Source of the DNA: Rhodospirillales bacterium
Lineage (GTDB): Bacteria > Pseudomonadota > Alphaproteobacteria > Rhodospirillales > Magnetospirillaceae
Length of the DNA: 38,691 nucleotides
Assembly: GCA_014379805.1 (NCBI GenBank)
Contig: JACMLB010000366.1
Coordinates: 1 to 38,691, forward strand
Direction of reading: 5' to 3'
A program made the position numbers and the translations under genes. Each line of letters begins with the position of its first letter. The first letter of the stretch is position 1. Below, in pieces: positions 28,840-36,847 of this stretch. The notes beneath the pieces were generated by a model. That model saw only the letters and a program-made list of their open reading frames with translations, was not told where the DNA came from and did not search any database.

Positions 28840-29898
28840 ATGCTGATGTCTTCCGAACCGAACCTGACCCGACGCCGTTCCTTGCGCAATACCGCTGACC
28901 TGATCGAGGCCGGCCTAGTGGCGCCCGAAGGCCGCATTGCCCTGGACCAAGTGGCCGCGCGCACCGCCATCGCGCTGACGCCCGCCATCGTCGATCTGAT
29001 CCAGTCGGGCGACGACCCCATCGCCCGCCAATTCGTTCCATCGGCAGCGGAATTGCACACCGCGCCCGAGGAGCGGACCGACCCCATTGGCGACGAAGCC
29101 TACAGCCCAGTGAAGGGCATCGTCCATCGCTACCCTGACCGGGTGCTGCTGAAACCCATCATGGTCTGCCCGGTTTATTGCCGCTTCTGCTTCCGGCGCG
29201 AGGCGGTGGGCGATGCCGACGGCACCCTGACCGCCGCCGAGATGGACGCGGCCCTGGCCTATGTGGCGGGCCGACCCGAACTGCGCGAGATCATCGTCAC
29301 CGGCGGCGACCCGTTCATGCTGCCGCCCGCTCGGCTGGCGGCGCTGGTGGCCCGCGTCGCCAACATTCCCCATGTGGAGGTGCTGCGCTTCCACACCCGT
29401 ATCCCCGTGGCCGACCCCGAGCGGGTGACCGACGCCCTGGCCGACGCCTTGAAGACAGAGTCCGAACTGGCCGTGTGGGTATCGGTGCACGCCAACCATG
29501 CTCGCGAATTGTCGCCCGCCGCCCGCTTGGCCTTGCGCCGCCTTGCCGATGCCGGACTGCCGCTGGTGTCGCAGACCGTGCTGCTGCGCGGCGTCAACGA
29601 CAGCGCCGATGCGTTGGAGGACCTGTTCCGCGCTTTGGTGAGAAACCGGGTGCGGCCCTATTACCTGCACCATCCCGACCTTGCCCGCGGCACCGCCCAT
29701 TTCCGTCTGTCCATTGCCGAGGGCCAGGCCATCATGCGCGCCCTGCGCGGCCGCCTGACCGGCATCGCCCAACCCACCTACGTGCTCGACATCCCCGGCG
29801 GTGCCGGCAAGGTGCCGTTGATGCCCGCATGGTGGGACCAGGAACGGGGCGAGGTGGAGGACTGGCAGGGCGGGAAGCACAGATATCCGCCGGGCTAA
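28840..29898 (+). CDS. epmB: EF-P beta-lysylation protein, lysine 2,3-aminomutase-like radical SAM enzyme
   Basis: 'CPVYCRFCFRRE' radical-SAM CxxxCxxC, 'ITGGDP', 'LRFHTRIPV', 'QTVLLRGVND', 'YVLDIPGGAGKVPLMP'. Confidence 0.92.
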   Translation: MLMSSEPNLTRRRSLRNTADLIEAGLVAPEGRIALDQVAARTAIALTPAIVDLIQSGDDPIARQFVPSAAELHTAPEERTDPIGDEAYSPVKGIVHRYPDRVLLKPIMVCPVYCRFCFRREAVGDADGTLTAAEMDAALAYVAGRPELREIIVTGGDPFMLPPARLAALVARVANIPHVEVLRFHTRIPVADPERVTDALADALKTESELAVWVSVHANHARELSPAARLALRRLADAGLPLVSQTVLLRGVNDSADALEDLFRALVRNRVRPYYLHHPDLARGTAHFRLSIAEGQAIMRALRGRLTGIAQPTYVLDIPGGAGKVPLMPAWWDQERGEVEDWQGGKHRYPPG

Positions 29899-29973
29899 GC
29901 GGGCTTCGGTTGCCATCCTCGGCCCAACCTGCTAGCTTCCGCGCCAATTTCCCGTCAGACCTTTGGATATCCC

Positions 29974-30537
29974 ATGAAGATCAACGCCAACCTGATTCGC
30001 CCCGGCAACATTATCGAGCATAACGGCAAGCAGTGGGGCGTGCTGAAGATCCAGATCGTGCAGCCTGGCAAGGGTGGCGCCTTCATTACCGTGGAAATGC
30101 GCGACATCCGCACCGGCACCAAGACTAACGAGCGCTGGCGCACCGCCGATACCGTTGAGAAGTGCAATGTGGAAGAAAAGGATTGCACCTTCCTGTTCGC
30201 CGACGGTGGCGATCTGACCTTCATGGACCAGGAAAACTTCGAGCAGTTCAACCTGTCCAAGGAAGTTGTGGGCGAGCCCGCCGCCTTCCTGCAGGACGGC
30301 ATGGTCGTGGCCGTGGACTTCATCGAAGGCGTGCCGGTCTCCGTGGCGCTGCCGGAAAAGGTCATCATGACCGTGGTCGAGGCCGATCCGGTGGTCAAGG
30401 GCCAGACCGCGTCGTCGTCCTACAAGCCGGCCAAGCTGGAAAACGGCTTGAAGATTCTGGTGCCGCCGTTCATCGCCGAAGGCGAAAAGATCGTGGTGAA
30501 CACCACCGACGTGAGCTACGTCGAGCGCGCCAAGTAA
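29974..30537 (+). CDS. efp: Translation elongation factor P
   Basis: 'VQPGKGGAFITVEMRDIRTG' with modifiable Lys33, 'LPEKVIMTVVEADPVVKGQTASSSYKPAKLENGLKILVPPFI'. Confidence 0.97.
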   Translation: MKINANLIRPGNIIEHNGKQWGVLKIQIVQPGKGGAFITVEMRDIRTGTKTNERWRTADTVEKCNVEEKDCTFLFADGGDLTFMDQENFEQFNLSKEVVGEPAAFLQDGMVVAVDFIEGVPVSVALPEKVIMTVVEADPVVKGQTASSSYKPAKLENGLKILVPPFIAEGEKIVVNTTDVSYVERAK

Positions 30538-30555
30538 TCCTGTTTGTGATCGAAT

Positions 30556-30600
30556 GGCCGCTCCCTGGGCTTCGTGCCGGGGGAGCGGCCTCGTTGTTTT
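30556..30600 (+). terminator. Intrinsic terminator downstream of efp
   Basis: GGCCGCTCCC ... GGGAGCGGCC stem followed by tcgttgtttt. Confidence 0.75.
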
Positions 30601-30618
30601 GAAGAGGGAGTTTCCGCC

Positions 30619-31416
30619 ATGATGGTCCGTTCCGCCAATCTCAATGTGATGATGGGCGCCGCCCGCAAGGCCGGCCGGGGCATGGTGCGCGACTTCGGTG
30701 AGGTCGAGAAGCTGCAGGTGTCCCTGAAGGGCACGTCCGACTTCGTCACCTCGGCCGACATTAAGGCGGAGAAGGTTCTGCGTCAGGAACTGTCCAAGGC
30801 CCGCCCGGGCTTCGGCTTCCTGCTGGAAGAAGGCGGCGAGGTCGCCGGGGAAGACAAAAGCCATCGTTGGATCGTCGATCCCATCGACGGCACCACCAAT
30901 TTCATCCATGGCATTCCCCATTTCGCCGTGTCCATCGGCCTGGAGCGGGACGGCGAGATGATCGCCGGCGTGGTCTACGAGCCGCTGACCGATTCCATGT
31001 TCCATGGCGAGAAGGGCCAGGGCGCCTTCCTCAACGACTGGCGCCTGCGCGTGTCGGCCCGGCGCAAGCTGGACGAGGCGGTGCTGACCACCGGCATTCC
31101 CCATCGTGGCCGCCCCGGCCATGCCGAATTCATCAAGGAATTAGTGGCGGTCATGGAAAACACCGCAGGCGTGCGCCGCTTCGGCTCGGCCTCGCTGGAT
31201 CTGGCCTATGTGGCCGCTGGCCGCTGTGACGGCTATTGGGAACGCGCCATCAAGCCGTGGGACATGGCGGCGGGCATCGTGCTGGTGCGCGAAGCCGGTG
31301 GCTATGTCACCGATTTCGATGGCAAGGCCGACATGCTGGGCAATGGTGACGTGGTGGCCGGCAACGACCACCTGCATTCCAAGCTGCTGACGCTGCTGAA
31401 GAAGGCCCGCGCTTGA
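30619..31416 (+). CDS. suhB: Inositol monophosphatase family protein
   Basis: 'WIVDPIDGTTNFIHGIPHFAVSIGL', 'WDMAAGIVLVREAGG'. Confidence 0.85.
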   Translation: MMVRSANLNVMMGAARKAGRGMVRDFGEVEKLQVSLKGTSDFVTSADIKAEKVLRQELSKARPGFGFLLEEGGEVAGEDKSHRWIVDPIDGTTNFIHGIPHFAVSIGLERDGEMIAGVVYEPLTDSMFHGEKGQGAFLNDWRLRVSARRKLDEAVLTTGIPHRGRPGHAEFIKELVAVMENTAGVRRFGSASLDLAYVAAGRCDGYWERAIKPWDMAAGIVLVREAGGYVTDFDGKADMLGNGDVVAGNDHLHSKLLTLLKKARA

Positions 31417-31422
31417 ATGACA

Positions 31423-31450
31423 CGGGTGGGAGGCTAAGTACTCCCACCCG
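31423..31450 (+). terminator. Perfect 10-bp hairpin after the IMPase gene
   Basis: CGGGTGGGAG-gctaagta-CTCCCACCCG. Confidence 0.6.
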
Positions 31451-31602
31451 GTAGTTTCATTCGAGCGCACTTTTGTCATTTCAATCAGTCAATTTGTGAC
31501 ATCCGCGCCACGGCTGTGTCGTTTTTGGTAACGCGTTGTTGTAGCGTGAGTCGGCATCGGTTAGTCTTCCCGCCAAGTGTAAATTGGCAGGGAAGCGATC
31601 CC

Positions 31603-32655
31603 ATGGTACGGGCGACTTGGCGAGTTCTTGCGTTTGGCGCCCTCATGGCAGCCGTTGCGCTTCCGGCCTCGGCCCAAGTGGTGATCGGCGGCTCCGGTTC
31701 GCCCAATGTGGAAGTCAATTGGGCGGTGCTCGAAAGCCTTGGCCGTCAGCCCACCTTGGCCGACATGCTGAAAGGCGAGGCGCCGACGTCCCAGGCCCGC
31801 GCCGCCCTGAACCAGCCAGCCCCGAAGGCCGTGCAGTTCCGCCCTTATAAGGCTGGCGCCGACACGGTCAGGCCGGTTAAGAAGACCGCCGCCGCCAAGC
31901 CCAAGCCGCCAGCGGTGACCCCCGTTTCCGCCAAGTCCGAAGTCCCCGTGGCATCGCCCGTCGTGGCCCAGCTGGTCCAGGCCGCGCAGAAGCCCGCACC
32001 GGTGGCCGAGCTGCCGAAGGTCGCCCAGCCGGCGCTGCCGCCCAAGCCTGTGATTGCCCCGGTGCCGGAGCCGGTCAAAGCCGCCGCTCCCGTGGGTCCG
32101 CAAATTTCCCTGCCGGAAGTGCCCAAGCCGGTCCCTGCCGCGCCGGTGCAAATCGCCAAGGTCGAGCCGCCCGCCGCGCCGGTTGTCAACAAGCCCGAGC
32201 CGGTGGCTGTGGCCCAACCCATGGCTTTGACGCCGCCTGCGCCGCCTGTGCCTGTGGTCAAGGCCGAGCCGGCGCCCGTGCCGCAACAAATCGCCTCGCT
32301 GCCGCCTGCGGCTCCCGCCGCTCCGGTTTCCAGCAAAGGCGGCGACAGCCTGACCGTGGCCTTCGCTGCCGACAGCGCCCGTTTGCCCGAGACAGTCCAT
32401 GCCGAATTGGACAGGCTGGTCAAGCGCCTGCAAAAGGATGACGGCTTGGGCCTGCAACTGCTGGCCTATGCGGAAGGCGACGACGCCAGCGCGTCCAAGG
32501 CTCGCCGCATGTCGTTGTCGCGCGCCCTGGAAGTGCGCAAGTACCTGATGGAACAGGGCGTGCGCTCGACCCGCATCGAGGTTCGCGCTTTGGGCAACAA
32601 GCTGGAAGGCGCCGGACCCGCCGACCGCGTGGATGCCCTGGTGGTGAACCGGTAA
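31603..32655 (+). CDS. Exported OmpA-C-like protein with long Pro/Ala/Lys-rich linker
   Basis: Signal peptide 'MVRATWRVLAFGALMAAVALPASA'; TonB-like PKP/EPV-rich linker; C-terminal 'SLTVAFAADSARL...RRMSLSRALEVRKYLMEQGV' OmpA-like. Confidence 0.75.
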   Translation: MVRATWRVLAFGALMAAVALPASAQVVIGGSGSPNVEVNWAVLESLGRQPTLADMLKGEAPTSQARAALNQPAPKAVQFRPYKAGADTVRPVKKTAAAKPKPPAVTPVSAKSEVPVASPVVAQLVQAAQKPAPVAELPKVAQPALPPKPVIAPVPEPVKAAAPVGPQISLPEVPKPVPAAPVQIAKVEPPAAPVVNKPEPVAVAQPMALTPPAPPVPVVKAEPAPVPQQIASLPPAAPAAPVSSKGGDSLTVAFAADSARLPETVHAELDRLVKRLQKDDGLGLQLLAYAEGDDASASKARRMSLSRALEVRKYLMEQGVRSTRIEVRALGNKLEGAGPADRVDALVVNR

Positions 32656-32677
32656 GCCACAAACGCCAATGCTGTAA

Positions 32678-32706
32678 AGCCCCGCCCCCACTGGCGGGGC
32701 TTTTTC
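32678..32706 (+). terminator. Intrinsic terminator
   Basis: AGCCCCGCC-cccact-GGCGGGGCT followed by TTTT. Confidence 0.85.
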
Positions 32707-32804
32707 GTTCAATCCTCCTAGTCGTTGGTATGGGTGCCCTTTGCGCCCTGGAATGGACACATTCGCTGCCAACAATGGAGGGTCGTTTCCAGGAGAGCTC
32801 GTCC

Positions 32805-33938
32805 ATGACCCGTCCCAACCGTTACCTGCTGCGCATGGTTGCTTTCCTGGCGGTAGTCGCCGTGATCGGCGCCATTTTGGCGCCGGGGCTGATCCAGGCG
32901 TTTCTCGCCAATCCCGGCCTGAACGGGCTGATCGTCGGCGTCTTCCTTGCCGGCATCGTCATGAACTTCCGCCAGGTGCTCATGCTCAAGCCCGAGGTGG
33001 AATGGCTGGAAAGCTGGCGGCGCGGCCAACCGTCGCTGTCGGGCGGCAAGCTGCGCCTGCTGGCGCCCATGTCCAGCATGCTGGGCGAACGCCAGGGCCG
33101 CATGAGCCTGTCGGCCATGGCATTGCGCTCGTTGCTGGATTCCATCGCAGCACGCTTGGACGAGGGCCGCGATCTGGCCCGCTATTTCGTCGGCCTGCTG
33201 ATCTTTCTGGGCCTGCTTGGCACCTTTTGGGGCCTGTCGCGCACCATCGGTTCAGTGGGCGAGGTCATCGGTTCGCTGTCGGTGACCGGCTCTGACGTTA
33301 CCGCCGCGTTCGAACGCTTGAAGACCGGGCTGGAGGCGCCGCTGGGCGGCATGGGCACGGCGTTCTCCACCTCGCTGTTCGGCTTGGCCGGGTCGCTGGT
33401 GGTGGGCTTCCTCGATCTGCAAGCAGGCCAAGCGCAAAACGCCTTTTACAACGAGTTGGAAGAATGGCTGGCCGGCCAGACCCGCTTGGGCGGCAGCCCG
33501 CTGACCGGCGAGGGCGACCAGCCGGTTCCGGCCTATATCCAGGCACTGCTGGAACAGACCGCCGACAGCTTGGACGAATTGCAGCGGATCATGGCGCGCG
33601 GCGAGGAAAGCCGCATTTCCACCAACGCCAACATCCGCTCGCTGACCGACAAGCTGTCCACCCTGACCGACCACATGCGGGCCGAGCAGGCGCTGATGAT
33701 CAAGCTGGGCGAGGCGCAGATGGAGGTTCGTCCGCTGCTGGCCCGTCTGGCCGATAACAGCCAAGGCGGCGGCATGGACGAGACAACCCGCGCCCATATC
33801 CGCAACATGGATATGTCCCTGGGGCGTCTGGTCCAGGACAGCAGCCAAGGCCATGACGAGCTGATCGCCGAATTGCGCAGCGAATTCAAGCTGCTGGCGC
33901 GCACCATCGCCGCCGTGGCCGAGGAAGCGGAGGGCTAA
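32805..33938 (+). CDS. MotA/TolQ/ExbB-type proton-channel protein with C-terminal helical tail
   Basis: TM segments 'YFVGLLIFLGLLGTFWGLSRTIGSVGEVIGSL', 'EAPLGGMGTAFSTSLFGLAGSLVVGFLDL'; long helical C-terminus. Start at 32805. Confidence 0.8.
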   Translation: MTRPNRYLLRMVAFLAVVAVIGAILAPGLIQAFLANPGLNGLIVGVFLAGIVMNFRQVLMLKPEVEWLESWRRGQPSLSGGKLRLLAPMSSMLGERQGRMSLSAMALRSLLDSIAARLDEGRDLARYFVGLLIFLGLLGTFWGLSRTIGSVGEVIGSLSVTGSDVTAAFERLKTGLEAPLGGMGTAFSTSLFGLAGSLVVGFLDLQAGQAQNAFYNELEEWLAGQTRLGGSPLTGEGDQPVPAYIQALLEQTADSLDELQRIMARGEESRISTNANIRSLTDKLSTLTDHMRAEQALMIKLGEAQMEVRPLLARLADNSQGGGMDETTRAHIRNMDMSLGRLVQDSSQGHDELIAELRSEFKLLARTIAAVAEEAEG

Positions 33939-33942
33939 GGTC

Positions 33943-34962
33943 ATGCTGGGACGCCGCGCGCGCCGCACCATCGACATCTGGCCGGGCTTCGTCGATGCCC
34001 TGGCCGGGTTGTTGATGGTTATCATCTTCGTGCTGCTGGTCTTCGTGCTGGCGCAATTCTTCCTGGGCAGCGCCCTGTCGGGGCGCGAACAGGCGCTTAC
34101 CCAATTGGGCCGCGAGATGGCGTCCCTGGTGGAACAATTGTCGCTGGAGAAGAAGGCCAACGAATCCCTGCGCGGCGATCTGTCCAAGCTGTCCGGGCAA
34201 TTGACTGCCTCGGAATCGGAGCGCGAGCGCGTCAGTCACGATGTGGCGGCGCTGCAGGCGCTGAAGGCCGAACTGGAAGCCCGAATTGCCCAGTTGGACA
34301 CCCAGGTGGGGGACGAAAAGAACGTCAGCGCCCAGGCTCGCGCCGAGACCGCGCTGATGAACCAGCAACTGGCGGCGTTGCGCGACGAATTGGCCCGCGT
34401 TGCCGCCGCCCTGGACGTGTCGGAAAAGCAAGCCGTCGAGCAAAAGGCGGTGATTGCCGATCTGGGCAAGCGCTTGAACGTCGCCCTGGCCGGCAAAGTT
34501 GAGGAATTGCAGCGTTACCGCTCGGAATTCTTCGGCAAACTGCGCCAAGTGCTGGGCAACCGCCCCGGCATCCGCATCGACGGCGACCGCTTTGTGTTCC
34601 AGTCGGAGGTGCTGTTCGACACGGCTTCGGCGGAAATGGGCATGGAGGGCATCGAACAGGTGCGCCAGCTGGCCAAGACCCTGAATGATCTTTCCCGCCA
34701 AATCCCCAAAGAGGTCAATTGGGTGCTGCGGGTGGACGGCCACACCGACCGCCGCCCCATTGCCTCGGGCCGCTATCCGTCCAATTGGGAGCTATCCACG
34801 GCGCGAGCCATCACGGTGGTGCGGACATTGGCGGCGAATGGCGTGCCGCCGGAACGGCTGGCAGCAGCGGGATTTGGCGAATTTCAGCCGCTGGAGAAGG
34901 GCGAGGGGGACGAGGCGTTCGCCAAGAACCGGCGGATCGAGATCAGGTTGGATGCGCGGTAG
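33943..34962 (+). CDS. MotB/OmpA-like peptidoglycan-binding protein with coiled coil
   Basis: N-terminal 'DIWPGFVDALAGLLMVIIFVLLVFVL' TM with Asp, coiled-coil stretch, C-terminal OmpA 'GHTDRRPIA...STARAITVVRTLAANGVPPERLAAAGFGE...NRRIEIRL'. Confidence 0.85.
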   Translation: MLGRRARRTIDIWPGFVDALAGLLMVIIFVLLVFVLAQFFLGSALSGREQALTQLGREMASLVEQLSLEKKANESLRGDLSKLSGQLTASESERERVSHDVAALQALKAELEARIAQLDTQVGDEKNVSAQARAETALMNQQLAALRDELARVAAALDVSEKQAVEQKAVIADLGKRLNVALAGKVEELQRYRSEFFGKLRQVLGNRPGIRIDGDRFVFQSEVLFDTASAEMGMEGIEQVRQLAKTLNDLSRQIPKEVNWVLRVDGHTDRRPIASGRYPSNWELSTARAITVVRTLAANGVPPERLAAAGFGEFQPLEKGEGDEAFAKNRRIEIRLDAR

Positions 34963-34970
34963 GGCAGAGA

Positions 34971-35003
34971 GTCTCCCTCTCCCATGGAATGGGAGAGGGA
35001 GAC
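34971..35003. repeat. 15-bp perfect inverted repeat, REP-like
   Basis: GTCTCCCTCTCCCAT-gga-ATGGGAGAGGGAGAC, followed by 'tgagcgcagcgaaggcgggtgaggga'. Confidence 0.65.
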
Positions 35004-35046
35004 TGAGCGCAGCGAAGGCGGGTGAGGGAGTTACGGACTCCATGCC

Positions 35047-35271
35047 TTACCCCGTCAACACCATCCCACCCTGCACCGCGCCGTTCTCGTCCGCGTCGTA
35101 ATCGTGCACCAGCGAACTGGAATAGATGGGGTCGAACTTCTAGCCCACCAGCAAGGCGACGACTTTGCCGTGCTCGAACTGGGCCACCGCATGGGCGTCG
35201 ATCATCACATGGGGATGGGCCTGGGCGGCGACGGGCGCCAACAGTGCCGCCGCCAATACCAGCCTTCGCAC
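35047..35271 (-). pseudogene. DUF1007-family exported protein, nonsense-mutated and 3'-truncated
   Basis: Minus strand 'VRRLVLAAALLAPVAAQAHPHVMIDAHAVAQFEHGKVVALLVG*KFDPIYSSSLVHDYDADENGAVQGGMVLTG*'; family-like sequence continues in frame past a TAG. Confidence 0.65.
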
Positions 35272-36449
35272 TATTGCGACGCCTTCAGGCGGCCAAAACC
35301 GTGCTGCAGATCGGCCATCAGATCGTCGGCATCTTCCAACCCGGCATGGAACCGCAAGGACGGTCCAGGCGCCGCCCATTTCGTCGCGGTGCGGGTGATG
35401 GCATGGCCGGTGGTGGGGATCACCAGGCTTTCGAAGCCACCCCACGAATAGCCCAGATTGAAGTGGGTATAGCCGTCCAGCATGGCATCTACCGCCGGCT
35501 TGGGCGCCGGATGCAGGATCACGCCGAACAGACCGCAAGCGCCGGTGAAATCGCGTGTCCACAGGGCATGGCCGGGATCGGAGGGCAACGGCGGATACAG
35601 CACCTGCGCCACTTCCGGACGGCTTTCCAGCCATGTGGTCAGCTTCAGCGCGGTTTCTGCGTGGCGCTTCAGGCGGACGCTCAGGGTGCGCAGGCCGCGC
35701 AGGCCCAGGAACAATTCGTCGGCGCCGGGGGAATGGCCGAACGCCGCCACCGAGCTTTTGATGCGCAGCCACAGCGCGTCGTCGGCCACGGTGATGGAGC
35801 CCAGCATGGCGTCGGCATGACCCACGATGTACTTGGTGCAGGCCTGCACGGACACGTCCACGCCATGGGCGAAGGGCTGGAAGGTCAGCACGCCCCAGGT
35901 GTTGTCCATGGCCACCAGGGCGCCGCCCGCATGGGCGATCTCGGCGATGGCGGGGATGTCCTGGACCTCGAAGGTCAGCGAGCCCGGCGATTCGGTGAAG
36001 ACCAGCTTGGTGTTGGGCTTCATCAGCGCCTTGATGTCGGCGCCCACCAGCGGGTCGTAATAGGTGGTCTCGATGCCTAAGCCCGCCAGCACATTGTCGC
36101 AGAAGCCGCGCGTGGGGGCGTAGGTGGTGTCCACCATCAACAAATGGTCGCCGGCCTTCAGCAGCGCCAGCAATGTGCCGGTGATGGCGGCCAGACCGGA
36201 CGAGGTGGCGATGGCTTTGTGCCCGCCCTCGACCGCAGCCACGGCTTCCTCGAAAGCGAAGGTGGTGGGGGTGCCGAAGCGGCCATAGCGCACGCCTTCG
36301 AACGGGGTTTTGCCGCCCGCCTCCATGGCTGCCACCGAGGGGTGCAGGATGGTGGAGGCGTGGTAGACCGGCGGGTTGACGGCGCCGTGATGGCGCTCGG
36401 GGTGCCGTCCGGCGTGGACGAGGAGGCTGTCTTTTTTCATGATTTCCAT
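35271..36449 (-). CDS. metC: Cystathionine beta-lyase
   Basis: PLP-dependent Cys/Met metabolism enzyme: 'VNPPVYHASTILHPS', 'RYGRFGTPT', 'VQACTKYIVGHADAMLGSI', 'LGYSWGGFESL'. Confidence 0.9.
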   Translation of the reverse strand: MEIMKKDSLLVHAGRHPERHHGAVNPPVYHASTILHPSVAAMEAGGKTPFEGVRYGRFGTPTTFAFEEAVAAVEGGHKAIATSSGLAAITGTLLALLKAGDHLLMVDTTYAPTRGFCDNVLAGLGIETTYYDPLVGADIKALMKPNTKLVFTESPGSLTFEVQDIPAIAEIAHAGGALVAMDNTWGVLTFQPFAHGVDVSVQACTKYIVGHADAMLGSITVADDALWLRIKSSVAAFGHSPGADELFLGLRGLRTLSVRLKRHAETALKLTTWLESRPEVAQVLYPPLPSDPGHALWTRDFTGACGLFGVILHPAPKPAVDAMLDGYTHFNLGYSWGGFESLVIPTTGHAITRTATKWAAPGPSLRFHAGLEDADDLMADLQHGFGRLKASQ

Positions 36450-36506
36450 GGCATCGGGCGGAGGACGGGCGATGGTCGCACCGGCCTCCGCCTGATGCCA
36501 AGGGTT

Positions 36507-36758
36507 TTAATACCGTCCGGCCTGATAATCGGAATCGCGTTGCTGCTGGGTGCGGCTTTGCGGCTTGTCGGTCAGCTGGTCCTGGGTAGATTCCGACGAG
36601 CGGTCGATGCCCTGACCGGCGGCGGACAGGTCCTCGCCCATGCCGGAAACGGTATTGCATCCCGAAACGGCTAAAACCGAGATCAGCATCAGAGCGGCCA
36701 GCAGCAAAAGGCTCGATCCGCGCTGGCGGGCGGTGATGGTCGTGGACGTTTGTCGCAT
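36507..36758 (-). CDS. Small entericidin-like lipoprotein
   Basis: Hydrophobic signal plus lipobox '...LAVSGCNTVSGMGEDLSAAGQGIDRSSE'. Confidence 0.6.
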   Translation of the reverse strand: MRQTSTTITARQRGSSLLLLAALMLISVLAVSGCNTVSGMGEDLSAAGQGIDRSSESTQDQLTDKPQSRTQQQRDSDYQAGRY

Positions 36759-36847
36759 ATCCCACCTCCTCGTGTTCGGGCTTGCCTCGAACTCAATTGG
36801 GACGAGGTGGGGTGCGCATCAACCGGGAGCAAAGGGGGGCGGAAGGG

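Noticed and set aside
32805-34962. Zorya anti-phage system (ZorA/ZorB-like pair)
   Set aside because: No ZorC/ZorD helicase or ZorE nuclease nearby; flanked by ordinary genes (IMPase, metC). Reported only as an uncharacterised motor.
35140-36765. 541-aa minus-strand ORF overlapping metC
   Set aside because: Out-of-frame shadow of metC for most of its length; only the final ~44 aa are meaningful (DUF1007 remnant).
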